Of a stretch of DNA of 64,000 nucleotides, positions 15,606 through 24,526 are shown piece by piece. Position 1 is the first letter of the stretch; the number at the start of each line of letters is the position of its first letter. Source of the stretch: UBA5614 sp034678545 (GTDB taxonomy: Bacteria; Cloacimonadota; Cloacimonadia; Cloacimonadales; Cloacimonadaceae); assembly GCA_034678545.1 (NCBI GenBank), contig JAXDBS010000024.1, forward strand, positions 16,510 through 80,509, given 5' to 3'. The position numbers and the translations under genes are program-made. Under the pieces are notes generated by a model. The model saw only the letters and a program-made list of their open reading frames with translations. It ran no database searches and had not been told where the DNA came from.

Positions 15606-17621
15606 ATGAAAAAAACTCTTGTAGTGTTGATCCTGGCCCTGATCTGCGGCAGCGCCCTGTTGGGCCAAGAGATCAAGAATTTCACGGCCCGGCAAATCAA
15701 CAAGCGCTATGAGATCAGCTTTGAGGCGCCGGCAAGCGATGACTGGAATCCCCGGTTTGACATCTTTTTGTTTGGGCGTGAGGAAAACGGGTCCCAGTGG
15801 TTTAAGCTTGAAGCCCTGCAGGGTGATTACAGTCAGATCAAAAAAACCGGTTTGATTTTAAATAATTGTACCATACTGTGGGAGCCGGTGCTGGACTTCC
15901 ATCCCCTGACGAAATACAGTTTCAGGGTCTTTGCTGTGAACACCAAATATGTGCCAGCCGATTATTCCTACCTGAATGCAAAGGAGATCGGATTACTGAA
16001 TCTGTGGAGCGAACTGGATGGTGTCAGCTATCACATCAACGGCGAGAGCGCCAGCTTCAGTTTGCCTGTACCCCTGCCGGTGGGAGAATACCAGGCTGCC
16101 ATTATGCAGGGCAATAAGACACGCAATCAGAAAAGCGTCCTGATCAAACCGATGCAGCTGACCGAGGTCAACCTCACGCCCAGGGAGGGATACCTCACCC
16201 TGACCGCGAACGAGGAGGGGGTGGTCTATAAGGTGAACGGCAAATCCTACAACAAAGTGGAGCGCCTGCTGCTCAAAGAGGACATGTATAACCTGGAAGC
16301 CATCCTGCAAAACGCCCAGACGGGGGCGCATAAACAAACCGCGCAGATCATGATCAGGGACAAAGCCGACACCACCTACGCCTTCAGGTTTGAGTTCGGC
16401 CGTCTTACCCTGACCAGCAGCGAAACCTATGTTCAGTACATCGTAAATGACAAACAGCTGAGCAGCGTAACAGACCTGCCGCTGCCGGCGGGAACTTACA
16501 CGGTCCGGGCAGTCGTGCCCGCAGGAAAAAACAGTCTGGAACAGACCTTGGAAGCAAGCTTGAGAGTGGAAACGGGGAAAACCACCAGGCACAACTTCAT
16601 CTTTGACTTCGGCCTGCTCAGCCTGGAAGCGGACAAACCGGATGTGATTTATAACATTAACGGGAAAGTAAATCTAACTGACGTAAAAAACCTTAAAGTG
16701 TCCCCGGGCAAATATCATGTCACGGCCACCTACCGGGTACCCTTCGAACCGGAAACCAAAGAGATCAGCGTGGCCGAAGGCCAAGTCACAACTGCCAGAT
16801 TCCGCTTCTCGCTGAGCAAGGAAGGCCGGGCTGCGGAAAGGAGGCATCAATACGGGATGCATTTTGCTGCCTCAGCAGCTCCCGCCGGGTACGTCAGCCT
16901 GATCCACTTCTTTGATTTTGACAAGGAAGGATCTGGTGAACTTTGGGGCGGGACGCCGTCTGCTGAAAACTACAACTCGGTAGGAAACGCACTGGCCATA
17001 AGCTGTTTCCGGCTGAATGCCATGAACATAGTGGTCAACGAAAGCGACAATCCCTACACGGTTGACTATCCCCAGCTTTACCTGGGTCTGGGTTTGCTGG
17101 ATCAGGCCGTGCTGTTCAAGAGCTCAGACAATCAGGAGATGGGCTATCTCTTTGATTGGGGGATGGTGAGTGCAGGTTTTACCGATCTTACCAGAAGCGG
17201 TGTATTTTATGACAAATTCGAAATCAAGGCCATTGCTTCCGGACAGATTCCCCATAACCATGAGACAGAAAATAACATCTTTGTGAGTAAGTTTTACTCA
17301 AGCAGGAGGACTTATGACATCTGGAACCAGTTCCAGTTTGCCGCGGAAGCTAAACTGCAATTCGGGGTCAGACTGGCCAGCATGAACTACCTGTTCCTGA
17401 ATGTGGGGGCCCGCTACCAGGAAGAGATGCGCGGGAAATGGTATAATAAAGCAGAGGTGGAAAATTGGCAGAACGATTCAAACGCGCAAATTCCGGATCC
17501 GGTGGATGATGAATCCATTCAAGAGCTAAGGCCCGGTTTTGAAGGCTTGAAATTCATGTTGGGTATAGGCTTGGAAAATGATCTTGTCAACAAGCTGTCC
17601 TCTGCAATATTCAAATCATAG
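15606..17621 (+). CDS. Exported protein with tandem PEGA-like repeats and C-terminal strand-rich domain
   Basis: A 671-residue protein. A signal peptide (about residues 1-22, ending LLGQ) is followed by an Fn3-like segment (about 22-125), then four PEGA-like repeats of about 80-90 residues. They begin near residues 128, 195, 270 and 340, and each has the pattern G.L.L......V.Y.(V/I)NGK....V..L.L..G.Y.V.A. The last 230 residues are rich in aromatic alternating strands and could be a surface or barrel domain. ATG 15606 has AAGG 9 bases upstream. It is followed after 16 bases by the PorE-like gene, probably one operon. PEGA domains are usually surface or cell-wall associated; no precise function. 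Confidence 0.75.
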   Translation: MKKTLVVLILALICGSALLGQEIKNFTARQINKRYEISFEAPASDDWNPRFDIFLFGREENGSQWFKLEALQGDYSQIKKTGLILNNCTILWEPVLDFHPLTKYSFRVFAVNTKYVPADYSYLNAKEIGLLNLWSELDGVSYHINGESASFSLPVPLPVGEYQAAIMQGNKTRNQKSVLIKPMQLTEVNLTPREGYLTLTANEEGVVYKVNGKSYNKVERLLLKEDMYNLEAILQNAQTGAHKQTAQIMIRDKADTTYAFRFEFGRLTLTSSETYVQYIVNDKQLSSVTDLPLPAGTYTVRAVVPAGKNSLEQTLEASLRVETGKTTRHNFIFDFGLLSLEADKPDVIYNINGKVNLTDVKNLKVSPGKYHVTATYRVPFEPETKEISVAEGQVTTARFRFSLSKEGRAAERRHQYGMHFAASAAPAGYVSLIHFFDFDKEGSGELWGGTPSAENYNSVGNALAISCFRLNAMNIVVNESDNPYTVDYPQLYLGLGLLDQAVLFKSSDNQEMGYLFDWGMVSAGFTDLTRSGVFYDKFEIKAIASGQIPHNHETENNIFVSKFYSSRRTYDIWNQFQFAAEAKLQFGVRLASMNYLFLNVGARYQEEMRGKWYNKAEVENWQNDSNAQIPDPVDDESIQELRPGFEGLKFMLGIGLENDLVNKLSSAIFKS

Positions 17622-17637
17622 GTAAGAAGAAGGGATC

Positions 17638-19983
17638 ATGAAAAACGCAAAAAACATAAATGTGAAAATCACTTTCCTGTTATTTGCAGCTTTGTGCTGT
17701 TTTTCCCTGCTGAGCGGTTTGGATTATTACGAAGTGATTGACCAGGTCAAGCTGCTGAAAGGTTTTCTGGCCTATGAAACTCAGCCTCCGGAGGGTAGCG
17801 CTGTGACCGAGGCGGACGTCCAGAACCGCAAGGCTGAGATCAGGAACGAGATAAACGCCCTGCTGGCCAGCACCCGGAAAACTTATTCCACCCGCAACCT
17901 CACCATGGTCAGGTATATCTACGCCAAAGGGACAGCGGAAGTCAAGAATGAGGATTTGGGTAACACCCTGTTCATCCAGATGACCGAACAGCAGTATGAC
18001 ACTGTGAGCCGCAATACGGGAAATTATCACCTGGAAGCTGTCAAGGAACTGAATTACGACCTGGAATGGTTTTATTACAACTGGGTCCTGAAAGGCAGCA
18101 CCACCATATATCATGAAGAGGAACCGGAACCGGTGGAAAACATCCCCAGCACCGAAGAGCTGGAGACCAATCCGGAAGCCAGGGCCGAGATCAGCGAGTA
18201 CCACATCTCCAAAGACAACGAAGCGCAGGAAGCCATCCAAAGCTTTGAGGATGCGGATTACGAGGAGTCGCTGGAGTATTTCGAAACAGCGGTCGAGGCG
18301 ACGGACAATCCGCAGCCTGAATACTTATACTGGATCGGGTTAAACTACCTGGCGGAAGGGATCCCGGACGCCGCTCTGATGTGGTTCCAAAAATACCTGG
18401 ACAGCGGCAATCAGCTCTACGTGGCGGAAGCTGCCAGGTATGTACTTATCCTGACGGAGCAGAAAAACGTGTTCAGTCAAAGCTCGGTAAATGAATTTCC
18501 CGTGTATCTCGCCACCCCCTATGGAGAAACGCATTTTGTGATCAGCCCGGACGGGGAGCAGCTCTACTTCAGCGCCTACAGCGAGCTGAATCCTGGGCAG
18601 ACGGACATTTTTCGCTGCAACAAACTTAACAACGAATGGGATAGTCCAGTCCGCCAGAACCGGATCTCAACCGATAAGGACGAAGCCTTGTGCTCCTTTT
18701 CCATCCGCGGTAACCGGGCCTATCTGCAGGGCATGTATGAAGCCGGGAAGACCGATTTTGACATCTATTACAGCGACTTCAGGAACGACTGGCAGCCGCC
18801 TGTGAACATCGGCAACGTGAACAGCCAAGGCCAGGACATCGATCCCTACGTCTATTCCGACCTGTTCATGTTTTTCAGTTCCGACCGTCCCGGCGGGTTG
18901 GGCGGATTTGACCTATATTACAGTGTTTATGCCAACGGCGTCTGGGGCCGGCCGGTCAATCTCGGGCCCGGAGTCAATACCACAGGCAACGAGACCGCGC
19001 CATTCCTTGACTGGGACGGCAAGACCCTGTTCTTCTGCTCGGACGGGTGGACCGGCCTGGGCGGCAAAGACATCTACAAGCTGGTCATCCTAGCCTCCGA
19101 TTTCAGTTCCGTCTCCTGCGTGGAAAACATCGGTGTGCCGCTCAACACGCACAGGGACGACATGCGCTTTTACCATCTGAAGAATTCCAACCAGGCCATC
19201 ATCCTGAGTAACCGCAAGGCCAGCCGCGTGCCCAACATGTACAAGGCGAGCCTGGATTACGCGCCACGCGGCTATTATGTGCAAGACACGGAAGGGAAAA
19301 AATCCAGGTTGGCGGACTCGGACAATGTGTCGCCGCTGACCGGGAAGGTCCCCAGCCTGAAGGAAGAGGAGAACTTCTTCATCCTGCGCGGCAGGATCAC
19401 GAATGACAAGCAAGTGCCTCTGACGGCCGACCTCAACGTGATCTATGACCTGAACGAAATCCGCTACGTCAAAACCGTGCGGTCGGGCAAAGAGGGGAAT
19501 TTCCAGATCACGCTTCCCTTGTCTATCCAGTATGAACTGGAATGCAACCTTAACGGCTATCACAAATTCTTCACGCAGGTAACCCCCCGGGATAAGGAGT
19601 CCGAACGCGCGCTGGAGATTGTCCTGGTCCCGCTGGAACTGGAAAAGACCTATATCATCCCTAACATCCAGTTTGAATTTGACAGCGCCAAACTGGTTGG
19701 CAATTCCTTCACCATCCTGAACGAGGTGGCGCAGACCCTGCTGAGTAATCCGCAGATTAGGGTGGAGATCTCGGGCCACACATGCAACACGGGAACCGAT
19801 GCTTATAACATGAAGCTTTCCCGCAACCGGGCTGAGTCCGTGGTAAATTATCTAAGCTCACGGGGCGTGGCTGCCGACCGCATGATCTATCAGGGCTACG
19901 GCCCCTCGCGGCCGCTGACTGATAATTCCACCGAAGAATTGAAAGAGAAAAACCGGCGGGTGGAGATCAAGGTGATCGAGTAA
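17638..19983 (+). CDS. PorE-like OmpA-family lipid/peptidoglycan-associated protein (TPR, PD40 propeller, CRD, OmpA_C)
   Basis: A 781-residue exported protein with a signal peptide (about 1-26). In order it holds TPR-like helices (about 195-285), PD40/WD40-like propeller blades (about 290-510, with repeats such as GLGGFDLYYS and GLGGKDIYK), a carboxypeptidase-regulatory-like beta-sandwich (about 595-655), and an OmpA peptidoglycan-binding domain (665-781). The last has FEFDSAKL, SGHTCNTGTDAYNMKLSRNR region and NRRVEIKV. This order is that of PorE of the Bacteroidetes T9SS, which ties the machine to peptidoglycan. ATG has AAGAAGGG upstream. Assignment to T9SS is inference from architecture and tagged cargo nearby. 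Confidence 0.75.
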   Translation: MKNAKNINVKITFLLFAALCCFSLLSGLDYYEVIDQVKLLKGFLAYETQPPEGSAVTEADVQNRKAEIRNEINALLASTRKTYSTRNLTMVRYIYAKGTAEVKNEDLGNTLFIQMTEQQYDTVSRNTGNYHLEAVKELNYDLEWFYYNWVLKGSTTIYHEEEPEPVENIPSTEELETNPEARAEISEYHISKDNEAQEAIQSFEDADYEESLEYFETAVEATDNPQPEYLYWIGLNYLAEGIPDAALMWFQKYLDSGNQLYVAEAARYVLILTEQKNVFSQSSVNEFPVYLATPYGETHFVISPDGEQLYFSAYSELNPGQTDIFRCNKLNNEWDSPVRQNRISTDKDEALCSFSIRGNRAYLQGMYEAGKTDFDIYYSDFRNDWQPPVNIGNVNSQGQDIDPYVYSDLFMFFSSDRPGGLGGFDLYYSVYANGVWGRPVNLGPGVNTTGNETAPFLDWDGKTLFFCSDGWTGLGGKDIYKLVILASDFSSVSCVENIGVPLNTHRDDMRFYHLKNSNQAIILSNRKASRVPNMYKASLDYAPRGYYVQDTEGKKSRLADSDNVSPLTGKVPSLKEEENFFILRGRITNDKQVPLTADLNVIYDLNEIRYVKTVRSGKEGNFQITLPLSIQYELECNLNGYHKFFTQVTPRDKESERALEIVLVPLELEKTYIIPNIQFEFDSAKLVGNSFTILNEVAQTLLSNPQIRVEISGHTCNTGTDAYNMKLSRNRAESVVNYLSSRGVAADRMIYQGYGPSRPLTDNSTEELKEKNRRVEIKVIE

Positions 19984-20004
19984 GTCTCATTCACGGAAGA
20001 AAAG

Positions 20005-22215
20005 ATGAAAATAACCATATTGCTGATCGCTCTGTGGGCAATCCAGGCCGCATTGGCACAGCCCTGGGAGGCGGACAACAGCGTCTTCAATCCCAGCGGC
20101 ATACCGAGCCTGACCTTTTCGCAGCCCCGCTTTGCCGATCTGGACGGGGACGGGGACGAGGATTTCCTCCTGGGGAACTCCAACAGCGCTCCCCTGTTCG
20201 TGGAAAACACCGGAAGCGCAGCTGTGCCACACTTTGTGGTCGGAGCTGATCTCTGCGGCGGGATCTCAGAACTGGATGCGGAAGTGGGCGTCTGTGCCGA
20301 TCTGGATAACGACGGCGACCTTGACTTGGTGACCGGAGGTTTCACCGGCTTGCACCTGTTCCTGAATACAGGCTCTGCTACGTCGCCTGTTTTTTTCATA
20401 GCGGCAGGTTATTTTTCCGGAGTGGCGGCAGGCAGCTTTCCCGTTCCGGACCTGGCTGACGTGGACAACGACGGCGATTTGGATCTGGTGGTCGGTTTCA
20501 GTGAAGATGGCAGCGTGAAGCTTTATTTTAACATCGGCACGCCATCCGGAGGCCAGTTCAGTGAATCCTCTTCGCTGTTCATAGGCGATGTGGGCCTGTA
20601 TGCCTATCCCGTGTTCTGCGACCTGGACTCAGACGGCGATCAGGACATCCTGGCCGGACGCGACGCGCAGGGCTTTGTCTATTACCAGAACAATGGAACC
20701 CCTACGTCCGGAGACTGGCAACCAAATTCAACTCTTTTTGCCGGAACGGGCAGCTCAACTTACTGGAATTCCCCCGACCTGGCTGACCTGAACAACGACG
20801 GGATGTATGACCTGGTTTATGGAACCGCTTCCGGCCCGCTGCAATACTACGTGAATGCCGGAACTGCCGCCAGCCCCGTCTGGCAGGCCAATGCAAGCCT
20901 GTTCGGAGGAGTCCTGGACGTCGGGGGCGCCAGTTCTCCTGTTTTTTATGACTTTGACGGGGATGGCGACCTCGACCTGATCAGCGGCAGCCAGCTGGGC
21001 AACATCAAATACTATGAGAACACGGGCAATCTGCATGCGCCCGCCTGGGCGGAAAACAGCGCTTTTTTCGCCAGCATCGACCATTCCATCTACGCTGCCG
21101 TGGCCATTGGGGACGTGAATGGTGACAACCTGCCCGACGCCATCATCGGCGACCTGAACGGCGGCCTCTTCTTCCACAGAAACACCGGGATTGGTTTCGC
21201 GGAAGAGACAGGCGTGCTGCCCACAGTTGCTCTGGGAGGCTGGTCCGTACCCCGGCTGCTGGACATGGACGGGGACGGGGATTTGGACCTGGCCGCCGGC
21301 AATGAAGCAGGCAACCTCCGCTACTATGAAAACCAGGGCACTGCCACGGTTCCGAACTGGGTGGAAATCACAAGCTATTTCGGAACCATAGACATCGGCA
21401 GCAACTGCGTTCCCGCCTTCGGCGACGTGGATGGCGACGGCGACTGGGATTTCGTGGCGGGAGACATGTGGGGAGACCTGCACTGCTTCCTGAAACAGCA
21501 TGCCGACTGGGTGGCCAACACGACTTACTTTAGCAGCCTCGGCGGAGACCAGAACGCCGCTCCCGCCCTGGCTGACCTGGATGAGGACGGCGACCTGGAC
21601 CTGGTCCTGGGCGATTACGACGGCACGTTCAGGTACTTCCGGAACCTGGTCTATTCAGGCGCTGCGCTCAATCCGCCCCGGAACCTTTCCGCCGGGATCA
21701 CAGATGTCGTGCTGCTGACCTGGGAAGCTCCCGAAACCGGCAGCACTTCGCCCTTCGAGCATTACAACGTCTATCTGGACGGAGCCCCGGCAGGTTCCAC
21801 CCATGAACTGTCCTGGATCCTCGGCGGCCTGGCCCCGGGAGAAACTTATACAGTGTTCGTGACGGCGGAATACATTGCCGGAGAGTCGCTGCCCGCCGCG
21901 CTCGAGATCACTTTCACCGCAAACGAGGATTTGGTGCAGGCTCCGCTCCTGCTGCAGAACAGGCCCAATCCGTTCAAAACCGCGACCACCATCCAGTTTG
22001 GCCTGGATAGACCTGAAGCAATCCGATTGGATATCTTCGATCTGAAAGGCAGGCTGATCAGGACCCTGGTCAGGGAAACCAAATCCGCCGGCAATTTCTT
22101 CGTCGCCTGGAACGGAAAGGACGAACAGGACAAAAACGTCCCGACGGGGGTTTATCTCTACCGCTTGAGCGCCGGAACCCGTTCCGCGGTCAGAAAGATG
22201 ATCCTGATCAGGTAA
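20005..22215 (+). CDS. Secreted FG-GAP/VCBS-repeat protein with Fn3 and T9SS sorting domain
   Basis: A 736-residue secreted protein. Signal peptide about residues 1-19; then about eight FG-GAP/VCBS blades (about 35-550), each with a calcium-binding D.D.DGD.D loop such as DLDGDGDEDF, DVDNDGDLDL and DMDGDGDLDL. An Fn3 domain follows (about 555-640), then a type A sorting domain (about 650-736) with NRPNPFKTATTI, IFDLKGRLIRTL and GVYLYRLSAG. Blades of this kind make integrin-like propellers. It lies 21 bases behind the PorE-like gene. The product is likely a cell-surface adhesin or scaffold; the ligand is unknown. Confidence 0.82.
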   Translation: MKITILLIALWAIQAALAQPWEADNSVFNPSGIPSLTFSQPRFADLDGDGDEDFLLGNSNSAPLFVENTGSAAVPHFVVGADLCGGISELDAEVGVCADLDNDGDLDLVTGGFTGLHLFLNTGSATSPVFFIAAGYFSGVAAGSFPVPDLADVDNDGDLDLVVGFSEDGSVKLYFNIGTPSGGQFSESSSLFIGDVGLYAYPVFCDLDSDGDQDILAGRDAQGFVYYQNNGTPTSGDWQPNSTLFAGTGSSTYWNSPDLADLNNDGMYDLVYGTASGPLQYYVNAGTAASPVWQANASLFGGVLDVGGASSPVFYDFDGDGDLDLISGSQLGNIKYYENTGNLHAPAWAENSAFFASIDHSIYAAVAIGDVNGDNLPDAIIGDLNGGLFFHRNTGIGFAEETGVLPTVALGGWSVPRLLDMDGDGDLDLAAGNEAGNLRYYENQGTATVPNWVEITSYFGTIDIGSNCVPAFGDVDGDGDWDFVAGDMWGDLHCFLKQHADWVANTTYFSSLGGDQNAAPALADLDEDGDLDLVLGDYDGTFRYFRNLVYSGAALNPPRNLSAGITDVVLLTWEAPETGSTSPFEHYNVYLDGAPAGSTHELSWILGGLAPGETYTVFVTAEYIAGESLPAALEITFTANEDLVQAPLLLQNRPNPFKTATTIQFGLDRPEAIRLDIFDLKGRLIRTLVRETKSAGNFFVAWNGKDEQDKNVPTGVYLYRLSAGTRSAVRKMILIR

Positions 22216-22274
22216 GGCGGCATCCCGCAATCCGGACTGAAAGGCAGGTTTTTCCCGCCTTGCCTTCCCCTTTG

Positions 22275-22350
22275 ACCACAAATCTCAGATAAGTCATATA
22301 TCACCCCCTGATAACCGCAGAAATGGCTTTATCTGAGGGTAATCTGTGGT
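22275..22350. repeat. Imperfect inverted repeat upstream of lepB
   Basis: Left arm 22275-22293 (ACCACAAATCTCAGATAAG) and right arm 22327-22350 (CTTTATCTGAGGG, then TAATCTGTGGT) are complementary with a 5-base insertion on the right. It lies between the FG-GAP gene and lepB and could form a leader hairpin or mark the end of the upstream transcript. Function unknown. Confidence 0.45.
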
Positions 22351-22478
22351 TAGTTTGTAATTAAGGGGCAAAGGGTGAGATAAGGATAAACGCTATGAAT
22401 TGCTTGACACAAACCGCTATTTTCAGGGCAGGTACAAAAAAAAGAAGCTGGAAAATCAAGGACGCAGGAAACGCATTT

Positions 22479-23339
22479 ATGGCAAAAAACAAGATCAGAC
22501 AAACGCAGGATCAGAGCCTGACCAAGACTCCGCTGCCGCATAAGTTCCGCAAGAAAAAACCCGTCGTTCAGGACTGGGTGGAAGCCATTCTGTTCGCTTT
22601 TGTGGTGGCAATGATCATCCGCAACTATACATTCCAGAATTTTGTGATCCCTTCTTCCTCCATGGAAAAAACCCTGCTGATCGGGGACTACCTGGTCGCC
22701 AACAAGGTCAAGTATTTCTTTGCTGATCCCAAACGCGAGGACATAGTCACCTTCCGTTATCCCAAGATCGAGAAAGGCACGCCGGAAGGCAGCCCGGAGC
22801 AGTTCATCCGGATCTTCCACCCCATCTATATCAACAAGGAATTCACCTTTAAGAAAGATCCCATGACCTTCCTGCACGTCACCTATTACGCGCGCAAAAA
22901 CATCGTGAAAAGGGTGATCGGCATGCCGGGCGACACGCTCGAAGTGCGCGACAAGGAAGTGTATGTAAACGGGCAGCTGTTCAAACAGGGGTATGAATGT
23001 TATGGCGAACCCTTCCCCTATGATAATCCGCGGGAGATAGCCAACCGCACAATCCCGCAAGACATGTGGATGCCGGGCATGACATATTGGAAAGACTATC
23101 CCGGCTCCGCCACCTGGAACCGGGACTGGTTTGGGCCGGTGGTGGTGCCGCAGGGCAAGTATTTCGTCATGGGCGACAACCGCGACGTCAGTGAGGACAG
23201 CCGCTACTGGGGTTTCCTGGACAGGAATGACATCACAGGCACGCCCTGGGCCATCTTCTTCTCCAAGGGCAAGGAATACAACCAGATCTATGACACGCCC
23301 CACATCAGATGGGACCGGATGTTCAGAAGGATCAGATAA
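22479..23339 (+). CDS. lepB: Signal peptidase I
   Basis: A 286-residue inner-membrane serine protease that removes Sec signal peptides. One membrane anchor (about residues 33-52, WVEAILFAFVVAMIIRNY) precedes the catalytic Ser in PSSSMEKTL (about 60-68). The catalytic Lys lies in KRVIGMPGDTLEVRD (about 145), and the family box GDNRDVSEDSRYWG (about 230-243) follows. An insert of about 60 residues between the Ser and Lys boxes makes it longer than the Bacillus form. ATG 22479 has AGGA 11 bases upstream; ATG 22395 is also possible, with AAGGA 8 bases upstream, and would add 28 residues that look like non-coding sequence. Confidence 0.92.
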   Translation: MAKNKIRQTQDQSLTKTPLPHKFRKKKPVVQDWVEAILFAFVVAMIIRNYTFQNFVIPSSSMEKTLLIGDYLVANKVKYFFADPKREDIVTFRYPKIEKGTPEGSPEQFIRIFHPIYINKEFTFKKDPMTFLHVTYYARKNIVKRVIGMPGDTLEVRDKEVYVNGQLFKQGYECYGEPFPYDNPREIANRTIPQDMWMPGMTYWKDYPGSATWNRDWFGPVVVPQGKYFVMGDNRDVSEDSRYWGFLDRNDITGTPWAIFFSKGKEYNQIYDTPHIRWDRMFRRIR

Positions 23340-23418
23340 TCAAGTTCGGCGACGGCACCAAATTCCATCTGCCCGACAAAGGGATTGGAACGGCTGCCGG
23401 TTTCCGGGAGAAGCTGTT

Positions 23419-24519
23419 TTGACCACCAGTGTTTACATTCACGTCCCGTTTTGCCTTACCAAGTGCGGGTATTGCGACTTCTTTTCGGTCGCTTATACCC
23501 AGGCGGCCCTGAGCGCTTTTGTCGGCACTCTGTTGCGGGAACTGGAGCTGTTTAAACAAAGGTATGATTTCGAAGCGGAGACAGTCTATTTCGGAGGCGG
23601 GACACCTTCCCTGCTCACTCCCAATCAGATCAATTCCCTGCTCAACCTGATCGGTCCGCCGCCGCAGGCGGAGATCACGCTGGAAACAAATCCGGTCCAG
23701 GTAACGCCGGACTGGGTGGAGGGCATCGCCACCACCAGGGTCAATCGGATCAGCCTGGGAGTCCAGTCCCTGCAGGACGCGAACCTGCAGATGTTGGGCC
23801 GCAAACACAAGGCGGATTCCATACCGGGCAGGGTGAAACAACTGCGGGAGGCCGGACTCGGCAGCATATCCCTGGACTTGCTGTACGGCCTGCCCAGTTA
23901 TGGGAATTACAATCTTCAGGACGAAGTGGATGCCTTTCTCGAACTGGATCCGGACCACCTTTCCGCCTATCTGCTAAATATTGAAGACAATGTCACCTTC
24001 AGGCACTGGCGGGAACTGCTGCCCGATGACCAGACAGCCCGCAGTCAATACGAACTGATCTGCGACACGCTGGAACAGGCGGGTCTGCAGCAGTATGAGA
24101 TATCCAATTTCGCCAGGCCGGGCCAGGCCAGCCGCCACAATCTGCGCTACTGGCTGGGTGAAGAATATGTCGGGGCCGGTGCCGGCGCTTCAGGATTAAT
24201 TGGCAGGCAAAGGTACAAAAGGCCGGAAGACCTGCGGCTTTGGCAGTATTCCGTGGAGCGGGGCGACCTTCTCTATCAGAAGGAAAGCGAAACCAAAGCT
24301 CAGCAGAAGGCGGATTTCATCATCATGCAACTGCGGCTGGTCCGCGGTTTGGAACTGAATGCATACAGGGAACGCTTCGGCTCGGATTTTATCACTGATC
24401 ATCAGGAAACGATAGACCGTTTCTTAGCTTCCGGGCACCTGGAAAGAAGCGGGGACCACATCCGCCTGACTCCTCAAGCACGCTTTTTGTCCAATCGCAT
24501 CCTGCAGGAATTTGTCTGA
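23419..24519 (+). CDS. hemW: Radical SAM heme chaperone HemW-like protein
   Basis: A 366-residue radical-SAM protein of the HemN/HemW group. The cluster motif CLTKCGYC (CxxxCxxC) lies near residue 12-19 after YIHVPF, then YFGGGTPSLL (about 56-65), ETNPVQVT, SLGVQSLQD (about 115) and SLDLLYGLP (about 154). HemW inserts heme; the short cysteine set without the HemN N-terminal extension favours HemW over coproporphyrinogen dehydrogenase. The start is non-ATG: TTG at 23419 with GGGAG 8 bases upstream gives the expected N-terminus; no in-frame ATG lies nearby. The stop is close to or overlaps the next start. Confidence 0.88.
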   Translation: MTTSVYIHVPFCLTKCGYCDFFSVAYTQAALSAFVGTLLRELELFKQRYDFEAETVYFGGGTPSLLTPNQINSLLNLIGPPPQAEITLETNPVQVTPDWVEGIATTRVNRISLGVQSLQDANLQMLGRKHKADSIPGRVKQLREAGLGSISLDLLYGLPSYGNYNLQDEVDAFLELDPDHLSAYLLNIEDNVTFRHWRELLPDDQTARSQYELICDTLEQAGLQQYEISNFARPGQASRHNLRYWLGEEYVGAGAGASGLIGRQRYKRPEDLRLWQYSVERGDLLYQKESETKAQQKADFIIMQLRLVRGLELNAYRERFGSDFITDHQETIDRFLASGHLERSGDHIRLTPQARFLSNRILQEFV

Positions 24520-24526
24520 GCTAATT

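Noticed and set aside
22240..22262. Terminator after the FG-GAP gene
   Set aside because: The possible stem AAGGC/GCCTT has mismatches and the tail is C-rich rather than T-rich.
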